Positions 1 to 11,762 of a stretch of DNA of 64,000 nt are shown piece by piece. Under the pieces are notes generated by a model. The model was given only the letters and a program-made list of their open reading frames with translations, did no database searches and was not told the DNA's origin. The DNA lies in the NCBI GenBank assembly GCA_038093975.1, contig JBBPTG010000008.1, positions 348,890 to 412,889 on the forward strand. Direction: 5' to 3'. The position numbers and the translations under genes are program-made. The stretch comes from Chalciporus piperatus (taxonomy: Eukaryota > Basidiomycota > Agaricomycetes > Boletales > Boletaceae). Numbering within the stretch: the first letter of the stretch is position 1; each line of letters opens with the position of its first letter.

Positions 1-1
1 C

Positions 2-409
2 TACAATTTTATTTTTCTTGGCAAGGGATACGAAAATGTGTTGGCAGCTATTGAAGCAATCCAAGACATCTTGCCATTATCGGGAGACTACGCTGTGGGA
101 GACCAATACACTATTGCGGATGTCATCATCACGCCCTTCCTCGGCCGACTGAAGGTGGCTCTCAAGTACGATCTGGGGAAATATCTCGCCGGCCAGGGTA
201 CCGAGATGCTCAAAGTCCTGACTCAGGAAAAATATGCAAAGTTCTACGCTTATTCTAAACGCGCCATGCAACGCGCCAACTTCAGGGAGACCTTCGAAGA
301 GGTAAGGTCATGTGCAGCGTGAGGAAATTTCACGTCCAGTCGAAGTCTAACTCTTGTCATCCAGGAGTACATTAAAGGCGTCTTTGCGGTACATTTTGCT
401 AGGGCATAG
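2..409 (+). CDS. Glutathione S-transferase, C-terminal part (5' end outside window)
   Basis: The reading frame is already open at the left edge and runs to a GTAAGG donor at 302. A 63-nt intron (302-364, ending CCAG) is followed by a 14-codon last exon and TAG at 407-409. The visible protein matches the all-helical C-terminal domain of cytosolic GSTs: a motif of the form GDQYTIADVIITPFLGR is the usual 'pTlADi...P...R' helix-6 signature. GSTs conjugate glutathione to electrophiles in the cytosol. The thioredoxin-like N-terminal domain with the glutathione site lies outside the window, so the class cannot be assigned. An ATG or GTG inside this stretch is not the true start. Confidence 0.75.
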
Positions 410-885
410 AGTGTTGAAGTATCCGAGACAGGTGCAGGGATTACAAAGGTTATGAGAGCTGACCTGTACTATTATGACGAATGCATATTCACCTTTACCT
501 GTGGGGTTTGAGGCTGTTGACAAATGGGTGAATAATAAAAGTGAAACCTGGGGAAAGTCGTTGCCCTGGGTTCTCAGATGGGAACGCTCACCTGAGCGAG
601 AATAATCTCGATCCACTTGAAGGTTGATGTTCACAGCGCCACTCCGCCAACGTCAATGTGATTACAATGGCGAAATCGTAAATAAACTGAAACACACAAG
701 ACGTGAAACTGGTCTTTGCGCCAATGATGTTTTACGTTTTGTTTCCTGGTTGCAAGGGGTTTCTCGATAGATCATGGGGGTGTTGGATACTAGTCAGCGT
801 CAAAGAGCGGTGGTTTAGTGAGGTCCAGCGTCCCTGTACGGGCTGTACCATACCAAAACAGTACTGAGAACCGGCGAGAAGACCG

Positions 886-1579
886 TTATTTATGTGAGAT
901 TTGCATTGCAGTAGACATTGGCAATAACGTGGGCGCAATGTTCTTATCTGCGATGCGAAGGCGCTGCTCGAGAATCAGACACGCTACCACGATCTCGTCT
1001 CGGAATGGTTCCGCCACGGACTCCAAGACGAGAGCGAGGTTTTGGGTGACTGAAGCGGGTTGCAGGTAAGCGATACACTGCGTCGGATCATCCCTTTGGT
1101 ATAGCTTGGTCGATCGCCCAGAGTTAGATTGATAATCCACAGCGTGTCAAGCAATGTACTCACAGCCCAGCGGTGAGTGGCAACATTGGATCTCCACACG
1201 TATAACCCAGCACTGGTCTGCACCTGACTATCAACAGAAGTGTTACTGCAGGTGATTATGCCTTTGAGCCAACTCCTACCACTTACTATCCAACTGGGGT
1301 TGTGCTCCTCTCCAACCACCTATGCAAGTTGACGGCCTGCCCACCATTCTTTTCTGCGAAAGTAATCGTATCCGGGAAGAGATCCTTTCGGTTGATCACT
1401 GCGATCAAACGTCTGGTCCGAGCTTCAGATATCTTGGTCTGTTTGTCGGATTTGTCGGTGGAGACGATGTAGAGAGGGCGGGAACGGTCTGCGAAGATGG
1501 TTGTGTTTTTCACGCTGTCGACGCTGAAGTAGTACGGCGTCGGGGGAGCGGGGTTGACGAGCGTGACCGTCGAGTCCAT
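886..1579 (-). CDS. DUF6593-like basidiomycete protein
   Basis: I place the start at the Met of MDSTVTLVNP (1577-1579). The first exon has the layout I associate with DUF6593: an N-terminal beta segment, 'RPLYIVSTDKSDKQTKI', then 'RRLIAVINRKDLFPDTI'. Two further short exons seem to follow (around AGLYVWRSNVATHRW, about 1180-1215), then a longer last exon whose end, 'ESVAEPFRDEIVVACLILEQRLR', fits the helical tail of the family. Stop TAA is at 886-888. The function of the family is unknown; it is common and multicopy in Agaricomycetes. The middle introns were placed by eye and the family call comes from pattern memory. Confidence 0.5.
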
Positions 1580-3129
1580 CGTGGGGGTGTGGAGGTGTTC
1601 GTCCTCAGACACCCCAGTATATATGATCACCAGATCTGTATTGTATGCCCACGTGGGCTTTCTGAGCGCTGAATCCGTGAGGCGGGGTACTTAGGACCGC
1701 CCCCACTGATCCAAAAGAAGCCTCGAGTATAATACAAGATGGGCACATCCTCAAGGTGTCCCGTTGCCAGGCAGTGTTAGGTATCTCACTGGAGTCGCAG
1801 AGTTTAGAGCACACTGCGGCCACCGAAAGACGCTCGACCACTGGCAAAACCTCGACTGGTGATGTCTACAGGCTTCGGAGGGCTTCAAGTTACGTTCGTA
1901 TCAAGTTGCGACAGCAACTTGCTGTTAACAGTTAGTATCCCGAGATACCAACAGTACTAACTTAATCAAAAGGGGAAATCGACCCACACCGGATATCCGC
2001 TTGATTCTGTCGGGGGGGGAGAATTGTGGCTTGGTACCGTGACATTCGACACGGCCCGGGTAGGACGCACGGAAACACGTTTGGAAGGTACCCTCCGAGT
2101 CACGCAAACTCAAGATCGGCATGAGGGTTGCCCACAGGAACAATTTTCTTCCTACCTAGGGAGGAGACTAACAATTTTATCACTGTCAAGTATCACTGAT
2201 GCGTGATGCTAGGTGATGCTGAATCCTGATGGACCTTCCTGCATATCGTTCGTACCATCTTCGTACGGCGCCTACTACCACTGGCATGCATCTGCTCAAC
2301 ATCTGCTATCACTTTGTCATCTAGATATAACCGTACTCACACTGAATCCTCGTGCTTGGCCCTGTCACCATGCCCGCAGCATCGTTGGTAAATCTACCAC
2401 AACCCTTCCCACCAATCATGTCAATGCTACCGGTCTATCCTCGCTACAGTCCAGTATACAACATGGAGTTCTTGTTGAGGTCCATCTTCTGTCGAGACCA
2501 GCTGACCTAGTCTGGTGACCAGACCATCTATGAGGCAAGCCGTCGATAGACGGTCACCATCCGTCGTCGAATAAAACGCCACGTTTGCCTGCTCGCTCGC
2601 GGACCGTATCGACGCGACCTCATTTTTCCTTGACGAGGTCTTCAATGTCGGGGTTTCGAGGTACTTCCGAGTCTTACAACTTCAAAGTTGCTGTTAGGGA
2701 CCTAGGAGGCTTAGTACAGTCAAAGGCTATCGCTTGTCATGCAATTGCGTACACACTTGATGATCTAGTGACGAAATAAAAGACAGAAATGAAATCCTTA
2801 TCAGCAGCCCTCACTCATCTAGAGCATCTAGAGCTGTGTCCACCAATACCAGGGTGATTTCGAAGCATGAGTTCAACTGAATGCTGCATGTTATGCTACA
2901 CCCAACCGTCGATGAATTCGAGATTCACATGTCACAAACCAGGACCAGCCTCACTCAGATCACGGTGATAATAAAAGAGATGGAATTGAAAATAAATAAA
3001 TAAATGAACACAGGTCGCAGTAAAGAAAGATGGTGTAGTGTGTGTGTTGGTAGATGCTCTGCCGACCAGCAACAGAGCAGCTCGGAGTGCGATTTTTTTT
3101 CGGTATTTTTTTTCCACATTTAACGACAC
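1580..3129. other. Intergenic, no gene seen, contains one hairpin repeat
   Basis: About 1.5 kb without a recognisable coding region. Short open frames occur on both strands but show no family signature and no exon chain. The only structured sequence I see is the 48-bp hairpin repeat at 2508-2555, described separately. A poly-T/A rich stretch near 3091-3120 lies just 3' of the fusion gene and may hold its 3' UTR. Confidence 0.5.
2508..2555. repeat. 48-bp hairpin repeat, copy 1
   Basis: This 48-bp segment recurs at 59081-59128 with two mismatches. The sequence is an imperfect inverted repeat: GACCATCTAT is paired with ATAGACGGTC around a central GAGGCAAGCCGTCG. In one minus-strand frame both copies read DRLSTACLIDGLVTRL, but the flanking frames differ, so I treat it as a repeat element and not as a protein domain. 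Confidence 0.6.
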
Positions 3130-6100
3130 CTAGTGGTTGCTCCTTGCAGCCGCCATGAGCTTAGAGAACATCGAGTTGGGTTGTGAGAGGAGTTCGCGAG
3201 GGGAAGCATATTCAACGGGGACACCCTGTTCCATGACCAAGACCTTGTCACATTCCTCAAGGACCTGGTCGCTCAAGCGGTGCATAACGCTCAGGATGGT
3301 GGCATCAGGGCAGCTGCGGCGCATAGCGTGCTGGATGAAAGCGTCGGAACCGGCATCGATCGATGCGGTGGCTTCGTCCAAGAGCAGGATCTTGGGGTTG
3401 CGGAGGATGGCAGCAGCGAGGCAGAGGAGCTGACGCTGACCAACAGAGTAGTTGGCACCGTTGTCCTGGACCTTGGTGTCGAGCTTGGATGCCTGGGAAG
3501 CGACGAACTGCTTCATGCCGACGAGGTCAAGTGCGTGCCAGAGTTCGTCGTCGCTGTGCTTGCCCGAGAAGTCAAGAGAAGAGCGGATCGTGCCCGAGAA
3601 GACGAAGGGGTCTAATGATGTCAAATCAATGGTTGACGTCAGCGAAGCAATGATTGAGAGCTTACCCTGAGGAATAACCTCCATGCCGCGGCGGAGGGTA
3701 GACACACCAAGGGACTTGATGTCTAGAGAAGGTGGTGAGAGGTATGCGATACACAGAGCGCATTAATCCTTACCTCGGCCATCGATCTCGACGGAACCAT
3801 TGCTAGAGTCGATCATGCGAAGCAACAAAGACAGAAGGGTGGACTTTCCAGAACCGGTGCGTCCAACGATGAAGACAGTCTCGCCAGCGTTGAAAGTGAC
3901 GTTGACGTTGCGGAGAACGAGCTTGTCAGGACGGGAGTGGTAGGCAGCATCGATGTCACGGATAACGATCTCTCCACGGGAAGGCCAAGCAGCCTCAGCA
4001 GGGTCGCTACCGAGACAGGCAGGGTCCTCCTGGGGCACGTTGTTGATGTAGCCCATGATGCGCTCAACAGAGTTCATCTGGACCAGGAATGAGATCCAAC
4101 GCTACAGATCGCTCAAATCAGACGCACCTCAGCCTCAATGTTAGCAGAACTCTTGAGGAGCAAGTTCATAGTGTAGGTAAGCGTCGAGGAGTTGGTCAAT
4201 GCGAGGGCGAATGCAGTGGCGTTGCTGATGAGCTGGGTGTGCGCAAGCATGGCAAGAATGAAAACAACGGTGGAGGACATTATCTCCATGCGGATGGTAA
4301 CCCAGATCTCTGAAGGGACTGTCAGCTATTCTGAACGAAAACAGAAGAAAATAACATACCGGCGTGCATCCTCAAGAAGCTAGGTCTGTTGGCCAAGTCA
4401 AGGAGACCGCCAACGGCATTGGCAAAGTCAGTCTCGCGTTGGTAAGCCATGATCGTCGGGATTCCATCGAGGGTCTCGTTGATACGGGACTGTAGAGGGC
4501 CACGTCCGGTAGACTCGAGACGCTTGAGCTCACGGAGGGACTTGCGGTAGAACCTGAGGACAAACCAGTACACAATCACGATGGGGAACACGAAGGCTAG
4601 GAAAATCAATGTTAAAGAAGTCGGATGTTAGCACCAAAAGGAAACTCACCAAGCATGATTGGGGCGGAGTAGGCCAGGATAACCAACGTAGCGAGGAGGT
4701 TTCCAATACCAGAGACCAACTGGAAGAGCTGAGGCATGAGACGCTGGTCGACGGACTCGATATCCTTTGAGAAACGGTTCATGATGCGACCAATGGGCTG
4801 GCTCTCGAACCACCACATAGGAGCGTGGAGGACACTGTTGAACATCTTGGAGTGGAAGACACGGCTGGCCCGGGTAGTGCTCACGAGGATGGTGGCATTG
4901 AGGATGATGATCAAGAAGATAGTCGCGAAACCGATGCCATCGTAAATCCCAATCCAAGCCGCAGCCTTCTCGTGGAAGTTTTCCTCGGACCACCAAGTGA
5001 GCCACTGGTTGAAGAGGATGGTGGCGCCTTGCTGCAAGAGAAGTTCGATCAAGAGCACAGCGATCATGGGCACACCACCAGTGGCCTTGAGGTACGTCAA
5101 CCACGTAGTGGCATCAACGGCACCCTGGACGCGCTCTTCAACGGCGATGACCTGGTCAGGTTTCTGGGGAGCGGCCTGTTGTTGCTTAGGAGCAGCAACG
5201 CTCTCGCGCTTGTCAGTCTTGTCCGAGTCCTCAGAGGATGAGGCAACCTCGCTAAGCAAACGGGTGAGTTCCCCGTTCCTAGCAACGAGCTTCGCAAAGG
5301 AGCCCTGCTCGACGATACCGCCCTCGGAAACAACGATGATGTTGTCGACTTGGCTGAGGTACTGGAGCTGGTGGGTGACGAGGACACGGGTCTTGCCGTG
5401 CAAAGCCTTCTTGATGCAGTTGTTGAACACCTTGCGGCCGACGCGGGGGTCGAGAGCGGCGAGAATATCATCGAAGAGGTAGATGTCGGCGTCGGAGTAG
5501 ACAGCACGGGAAAGAGCGAGACGGGCCTTCTGACCACCGCTGAGGTTGCTACCCTTCTCGGTCATTTGGGTGGCCATACCGTGAGGGAAAGTCTCGAGGT
5601 CGGAGTCAAAGCAAGTGGTCTCGATGGCCATCTGGAGCTGCTTCATGTCGAATGGACGACCGAAAAGGATGTTGTCCTGGATGGTGGAGGTTTGGACCCA
5701 GGGTTGCTGGGCGCAGTATGCGATGGAACCGTTGATGTGAACCTCACCAGAGACGCGCATCATCTCTCCGATGATTGCCGAGAGGAGGGAACTCTTGCCA
5801 GATCCAACGTGGCCGACGATGGCAGTCAGCGAGCCGGTGCGGATGTTCATGTTGATGTCATCGAGGAATGGACGGGGGACATTGAACTTCTCGATGCTAG
5901 AAACCTCAGCCTTGTCAGTGGCGGGAGCAGCAGCCTCAGGCTTGAGAGCAGTCCACGAGAAACCACCGTCGGTAATGCTGATAGCGTGGCGGCTGAGGGT
6001 CATGACATCAGGGTGAGAAATCTGAACACTGCCGGAGGAAGACGAAGGCTTCTCATCAGCGAGGAGGAAAGCGTAAACACGGCCCCAGGAGGTGGTTGCG

Positions 6101-9100
6101 ATGACGAGAGCACTGACAGAAACGCGTCAGTACGAACACGCTTGGGGTAATCAACGACATACCTGAGGAGCTGGGGGAGCGAAATGAGGGGGTCCACCAA
6201 CATGCCAAAGAACGAGAGAGCAGGGAAGACCCTGGAAGCAGGGATCATGCCCATGTTCTCATGGCCAAAGAGGGAGAAAGCAGCAAGAGGCATGAGAGTG
6301 TTGGTGACCTGTCCGACGATGACGAAGCTTGCGACACCAACGTTGAAGCGACGCAACCAATGGAGCTGTTCATCACGGATGCCTTGGACCTTGTTCAAGA
6401 AGTGGTCCTCGCGGCCATTGATTTTGACGAGGCGGATTCCTACGAGTAGACGATCAGTCAATTGTCCAGCAGGATTCGAGGTAGTCATACCGTCGAAGAT
6501 CTCGCGGATGGTCTTGAGACGACGGTCACCAAGACGCATGAACCATGGAGCAGCCTTCTTCATGAAAACAGGGACAACCATAATGAGGAGGAACAGGGCG
6601 AAGAGCAAAATACCGATGCTGGCCAACATAGAAGTTCCAAGGAGGCGAGAGAGGAAGACCGTGACAACGATGAGTTGCAGGGGAATGCTCCAGATCTGGT
6701 GGGTCGACTCGAATGCCTTGGAGATGGACTCGCAGTCGACGTTGACGAGGTTCATGATGTATCCCTTACCGAACTCCTGGCTGCTCTCCGGGGATAGACG
6801 AAGGGCCTTCTTGTAAACGGCGGAAACGAGGGTAGTCTTAACATCCAAAGCCATGCGCTTCACTAGCTGGTCTGCAGAGCGTCCGCAGAGGGTGAACGCG
6901 AGCTTGAAAGCCATCAAGATGCCGCCCAATGCATAGGTGTTGTCGACGAAAAGGGGGAATCCACCGGTGTTTGCTTCAATAGCCGTGTTGAACTCAGCGA
7001 GGGCGGTAGCGTTTCCAACAGGGGCGGGAGGAGCGCTGCGGGCGACGATGATTTGCTGCAACAGCAAAGGGGACATTATTCCAGAGCAGATGGAAAGGAA
7101 CCAGAGGAAGCCGGAAAGGAACCTGTCATTTGGGCAACATTCAATTGTCCGTGGCATATACAACAATAAGAGTGCTCTTACCACAAGTTAACGGCAGCGG
7201 CGAAGATCGTCTTGAACAAGGCAGGCTGCTTGCGGTCCTGGTCGAGGAACCACACTCGCAACTGAGTCCAGAAAGGGTCCACCCAGCGTTCCACCATGGA
7301 AGCCTCGTCGGCCCGGCGAAGAGGGAGAAGATCCTGTGAAGATAAAAACACAAGTTATACATTTTCACCGCGTACGAAACGAAATATAAATACCGATTCC
7401 ACCAATGGACGCTTGGCTCCGAGCGTCAACAATGGGGTGATCCAGGACAAGGTCAAGAACGAGAGAATCGAGATTTCCTGAGCCCGGTGAGTAATACTGT
7501 TAACAGCCTCGGGGAGGGTTTCAACGGGGGGTTGCACGAGGATCATCTTGCTGACGGGACGGTACTTGGAGACAGGGACGTCGAGGGCGACATCGTCAAC
7601 TTCAACTGACTTAACTGGGTAGTCAACATCTTTCTCGCCGATGAACATTTCGGGAACATCGTCCTCAACGATGGTAGCCTGGCTGGCAGGGCTGTCAAGG
7701 ACGTCGAGGTCATCACCCAAAATCTCAAGGGCAAGAACCTCTGCAGTGACATCCTCCTCGAAGAGGTGGGTCATCTCCTCATCGTACTCGAACTCGGATT
7801 GCAACCAGAAGTAGAGGCGGATCATGGTGACGGAGTTGAGGCCGGAGTAGATGAGGGGCAGGGTGAGAGGGATGGCGTTCTCAGATTCAGCAAGTAGCTT
7901 GATCTCGGATGCGATTGTCTCAGCGAGAAGCTCTACCTTGGACTCGGCGGAGTAGGTGGAGGTTGCGTCAGATCCCGCGTTACGGCCAAGGATAGCAATG
8001 GTGCCGTCAGCTTGCAAGCAACCAATGTCGTCTGTGTAGAGGAGCATCTCCTGACCACCCCAGGGCAGGAACATGCGCTGGGTGGCCTCTTCGTTGTCAA
8101 GGTAGTGAGTTGCGCTCTGGCTCGTAACAATGCCAACGATTCCTGTTGCCCCTTCCTCGTTCTGGGGAATGACGGAAAGATCGTCGTCGATGAGGACAAG
8201 GTCACTGCATCCGTGCGTGGGCCCGAAGGAAATGACGGAGGGGATAGCATCAGAAGGGCGAATGAACACCTGGGAAACTCCAGCAAAACCAACTTCGGAG
8301 CACTGCAAAGATCGTTAGACCTGTGTGAGTGAGTACAACCCAGAGATAACTTACAGCGTAGTTGCAAGCAATGGTGGCGTTGGGGAAGATAGCACGAGCA
8401 ACCTCGAGGTCGTAAACGTCCAAGGTTTCACCGCCAATAACGACCCAGTAAACACGCTTGAAGCCACGGGGAAGTTGAGAGCCGTCAGCGCGAATTTGAA
8501 CCAAGTCGACGAATGCGCGGAAGAAGCTGGGAGTGACGTGCACACGGAGCAACTGAGAGTTACGGGTGGATTCGAGCTCATCGCAAAGGGCGGCGCATTG
8601 TTCCGCGACGGTGGAAGATCCATCGAGGTACAAGGTGGTCTGGTTGAACATGAAGCGACGGATCTCGAAGAAAGGGCGCAGGAAGGTCTGGTTTCACCAG
8701 ATGCGTCAACATCAGGTCTCTTGCGAAGGAACGAAAGGCTTACCGATCCACCACGGAGCCATTGGCCATCCATGGGCTTGAGGAGAGTGGACGACTCCTC
8801 AGCGAGAACCGCCAAACTCCTGCTCATAGGGTACACGATGGACTTCGGAACGCCAGTGGTACCGCTGGTGGGAGTAATTGAGCAAATTCGGGGAATTGCT
8901 TCGACGATCTCTGAGGCCGAGGGAGGAGCAACGTAGCTGGGAGCCTTGGGGGGGACGAAGCTCAAGGTGGAGACAGTCGTAACTCCAGCAACAGCCGAAG
9001 GCTCAATAGAACCGAACAGGACAAGGCGGGCATCTGCGCGCTCGAGGACAACCTGAAGGACTTCAGGGGTCCAGTGGGTGGAAAGGAAAACAACGGTGCG

Positions 9101-9387
9101 ACCAGAAAGCCAGATAGCGTGGGCTGCGGCAACATAGTCGATTTCAAGGCTAAAAATGCAAGATCAGACACCATCTAGTAGAAACGACAATAATCTTACC
9201 CCATGTAAAGGCCAACAGGATTCCTAGTTTCGTCAAGGTCATGAATTTTCTCAGCAATCTGCCTAACACGAGCCCAGAGGGCGGCGTAAGACCATTGATT
9301 GTCCGCACAGCGAACAGCAATCCGGAAGGGGTTCTGCTTGGCGACTTGGAGGAGAGCCTCGGTGGGGGTAATTAACGAGCCAGACAT
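3130..9387 (-). CDS. Adenylation domain - carrier domain - ABCC transporter fusion protein
   Basis: About 13 exons and roughly 1,850-1,900 residues. Start Met is 9385-9387 (MSGSLITPTEAL); stop is 3130-3132. Residues 1-~425 are an AMP-binding fold: core motif SGTTGVPKS (A3), NYACSE at the A5 position, TDDIG at the A7 position (normally TGD), and LGR at A8. Residues ~430-505 resemble a phosphopantetheine carrier domain, with candidate Ser466 in GLNSV. An acidic linker follows. From residue 585 comes ABCC sequence (LSWITPLLTLGAKRPL), then TMD1, NBD1 (GHVGSGKSS, LSGGQ, LFDDILAALD), TMD2 and NBD2 (GRTGSGKST, YSVGQRQ, LLLDEATASID). Exon 4 (7394-8302) encodes the end of the adenylation domain, the carrier, the linker and the ABCC start in one open frame. 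Exons 1-4 join in phase 0. The ANL C-terminal lid with the A10 lysine seems absent. Possible role (inference): activating an acid and handing it to, or gating, the transporter. Substrate unknown. Confidence 0.85.
7394..8302 (-). other. Exon 4 of the fusion gene, carrying the carrier-to-transporter junction
   Basis: A single 909-nt exon in phase 0 at both ends. It runs from the A5-like motif (CSEVGF) through the truncated end of the adenylation domain, the carrier-like domain (Ser codon 7832-7834, in YSGLNSVTMIRL) and a roughly 80-residue acidic linker to the first ABCC segment (SFLTLSWITPLL). No stop or plausible intergenic signal lies between the two halves. The fusion is therefore in the genomic reading frame itself and not a product of intron guessing. 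Confidence 0.85.
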
Positions 9388-9559
9388 CGTGATGTGGATA
9401 CCGAAATGAGTGGATGGTGCACGGAGCAAAAAAAGATTAAGAAAAATTGAAGTGGTATAACCAGACCCGGGTCCCAGCCCGGAGCGAAAGAGAAGAAGGG
9501 AGAGAGACGTACGGGGAGGGTCAATAGGAACCTGAAGTTCACAATCCGCTCTGAATCCC

Positions 9560-9568
9560 TTATATATG
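9560..9568 (-). promoter_or_regulatory. TATA box of the fusion gene
   Basis: On the minus strand this reads CCATATATAA, about 175 bp upstream of the chosen start Met (9387). This leaves room for a leader of about 140 nt. Confidence 0.45.
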
Positions 9569-9569
9569 G

Positions 9570-10783
9570 ACAGTCGGAGCTACGTGCCTGGTACCGCCTC
9601 GGCGGCAGTCTCATTTAGAGAACAGGCGCAAGACTCGGATCATTTGCTCGCAACAGCTACTGATGGGTTCATCTGGCAGCTCGTTAGTGGACCGGTGTGA
9701 ACTCATCTGCTATTAGCAATTCGTACGCTCGAATCGTTGATTAGTCGCTCCAGGATTACTGCTTTGAAGCGCCGTTGCGGTGGGGTGTTCCACCGGGGAT
9801 AGACTGGTTTACTGGGTCGAGCCGTTCGGATGAATGATGTCCGATCTGATGGGGATTGATCCCACCCAAAACAGCAGTTCTTGGTTGTCAACCACACAGC
9901 CTTCAAGAGCCTTGGCGACTTCGTGAACCAGGAATTCCAACGTACAACACCAAGATCGACCTGGGGAGTAAGGATGGTAGCAATGACTGTCAAATATTCG
10001 AGTTCCGAGTCTTACAACCGCTGTTGGAGGGAGTAAGGTCTTCACTCTGTCCGTGTCAATGCCAATGGTTTGTGAGTGAACCGCACCAAAAATTGAAAGT
10101 GAACCGAACGTGCGACAGCTCGCCAGAGGCACGTGAGGAGATGAGATTTTTTCCTACCAAATATTCCCGGGTATCGATCTGAGTCAGTGCTCCACTGCTC
10201 CTCTGATTCTGAACAGCCGATGACAAGCCAATCAGCCTGAGGTTTCATTGATATTTCACCAAAGGCTCGATTTGTCGGGCAGTGCACAGTGCGCATATCA
10301 GTCCAGGTCACATTGTGGCATCCCAAACCACCGCCCAGCTCCTTATGTAGTCTGCGGGCGTACGTGCATATCGGATCATTTGGGTATCGTTGCAATGTAT
10401 ACGCGTGTACATGTAAGATATTGATGAGACACCTGTCAAGACCAAGACTCCGCAGTAAATGTGCCGTCGGTTGAGGAAAGTTAGAAAAGTTTCACTGATG
10501 AGTTGCTGATGAGTCGATGGAGACTAATGAAGCCCAGACAGTACTGCTCCATTCCACGAGATGGAGTACAAGTACTCATCGATACCTCCAGATATTTCGC
10601 ATGACCACCTTGTAATGTCAGTGAATCTTCACTAAATCTTTGGCGCGAAAAAAGAATGGATTCTTCAAAGTTGTTCCCTGAACGCTTCCGGAGCGGTCTA
10701 CATTAACGTCATTACTGTGAACATGTACTCTACACTGTTCGCATCGTTTCCACGTCATCCCTGTCCATGTCTGATGGAATCGT
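9570..10783. other. Intergenic, no gene seen
   Basis: About 1.2 kb between the fusion-gene promoter and the 3' end of the next minus-strand gene. Short open frames exist on both strands, but none has a recognisable motif or exon chain. Confidence 0.5.
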
Positions 10784-11762
10784 TTATGAGGGGAGCTCTT
10801 CCCGCGAGGGAACGAGACCGGGTGCAGCAAACATGACGACTGCGATGAATTCGGTCAAGGCGGCGAATGGATACCAGTAGTTCTCGTTGTTCTGAATGCC
10901 AAGGTTGTTCACAGTTATGGCGAAGAACGCCTCACGAGCAAGCAGAAGCAGAGAAATGACGGCGAGAATCTGGATGCCATATTGTGCACCGAAGGCGCCG
11001 TTTGAAACCTTAAACGTTCCATCTAAAGTATCAGTCAGTCCCACCGATCGACGCGAAGATATATATATACGATACTGACAGTTGGCAACGGCGCGAATGA
11101 GCAGAATGGTCTGGAACGCGACGAGGATGCAAAGAATGAGGAAGATGAAGATGGCGACCTTGCGAAGCGTGTTTCCGAGATTCACTCCACTGGTCGACTT
11201 GGCAAGTGCGGACTCGATGGCTCCAGTGATTCCCACAGCGACTGCACCGATCAGCACGATGCGGAAAAGCAAGGGTCTACGCGTGATGGTCGAAATGGGA
11301 CCATTCGGGAGGGGAGCATCGGACAGCCGACCACTGCAATTTATAGAAATCAGTGGCGCGGATCAGCAGTTCAAGTGAATAACATTACCGGTCCAAAACC
11401 AATGTGTATGCCGAGTAGAGGAGACCGAAGAACCCGACATTGTAGAGGATTTCGTACGCGATGACGATAACCAAGTTGTGAGCAGCTGTCGATGACGCCG
11501 CCAAGACTGCCCTCATAACAAATGCGGCAATTCGGACTAGATTGACACTGTGAGTGATGACAAGCCTTCAAAACAGTTGAGAAACTTGACCTGCAGCAAA
11601 GAACGCGATAATGAAGTAGACATATGTTGGACGAACGATTGCCTGCCTGATGAAGAACAGAAGGAAAGGAAGGTAGAGTACGGCAAAGACCACGGCGCCA
11701 GCGACGGAATCGATGCCAGATGCTTGAGCATAGTTGGGAGTAGTAGTGGTGTTAGTAGACAT
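10784..11762 (-). CDS. Seven-transmembrane-type membrane protein (DUF7702/RTA1-like)
   Basis: Start Met is at 11760-11762, stop TAA at 10784-10786, with about four exons. Hydrophobic segments appear in order: AGAVVFAVLYLPFLLFF; YVYFIIAFFAAG; NLVIVIAYEILYNVGFFGLL; LFRIVLIGAVAVGITG; VAIFIFLILCILVAFQTILL; YGIQILAVISLLLLARE; and YPFAALTEFIAVVMFAAPGL. That gives about seven membrane spans. The N-terminal 'TTPNYAQASGIDSVAGAVVF' pattern resembles the basidiomycete DUF7702 family, which is broadly like RTA1-type lipid-stress proteins. No catalytic residues are evident. A role in membrane or lipid stress would be inference. Confidence 0.65.
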
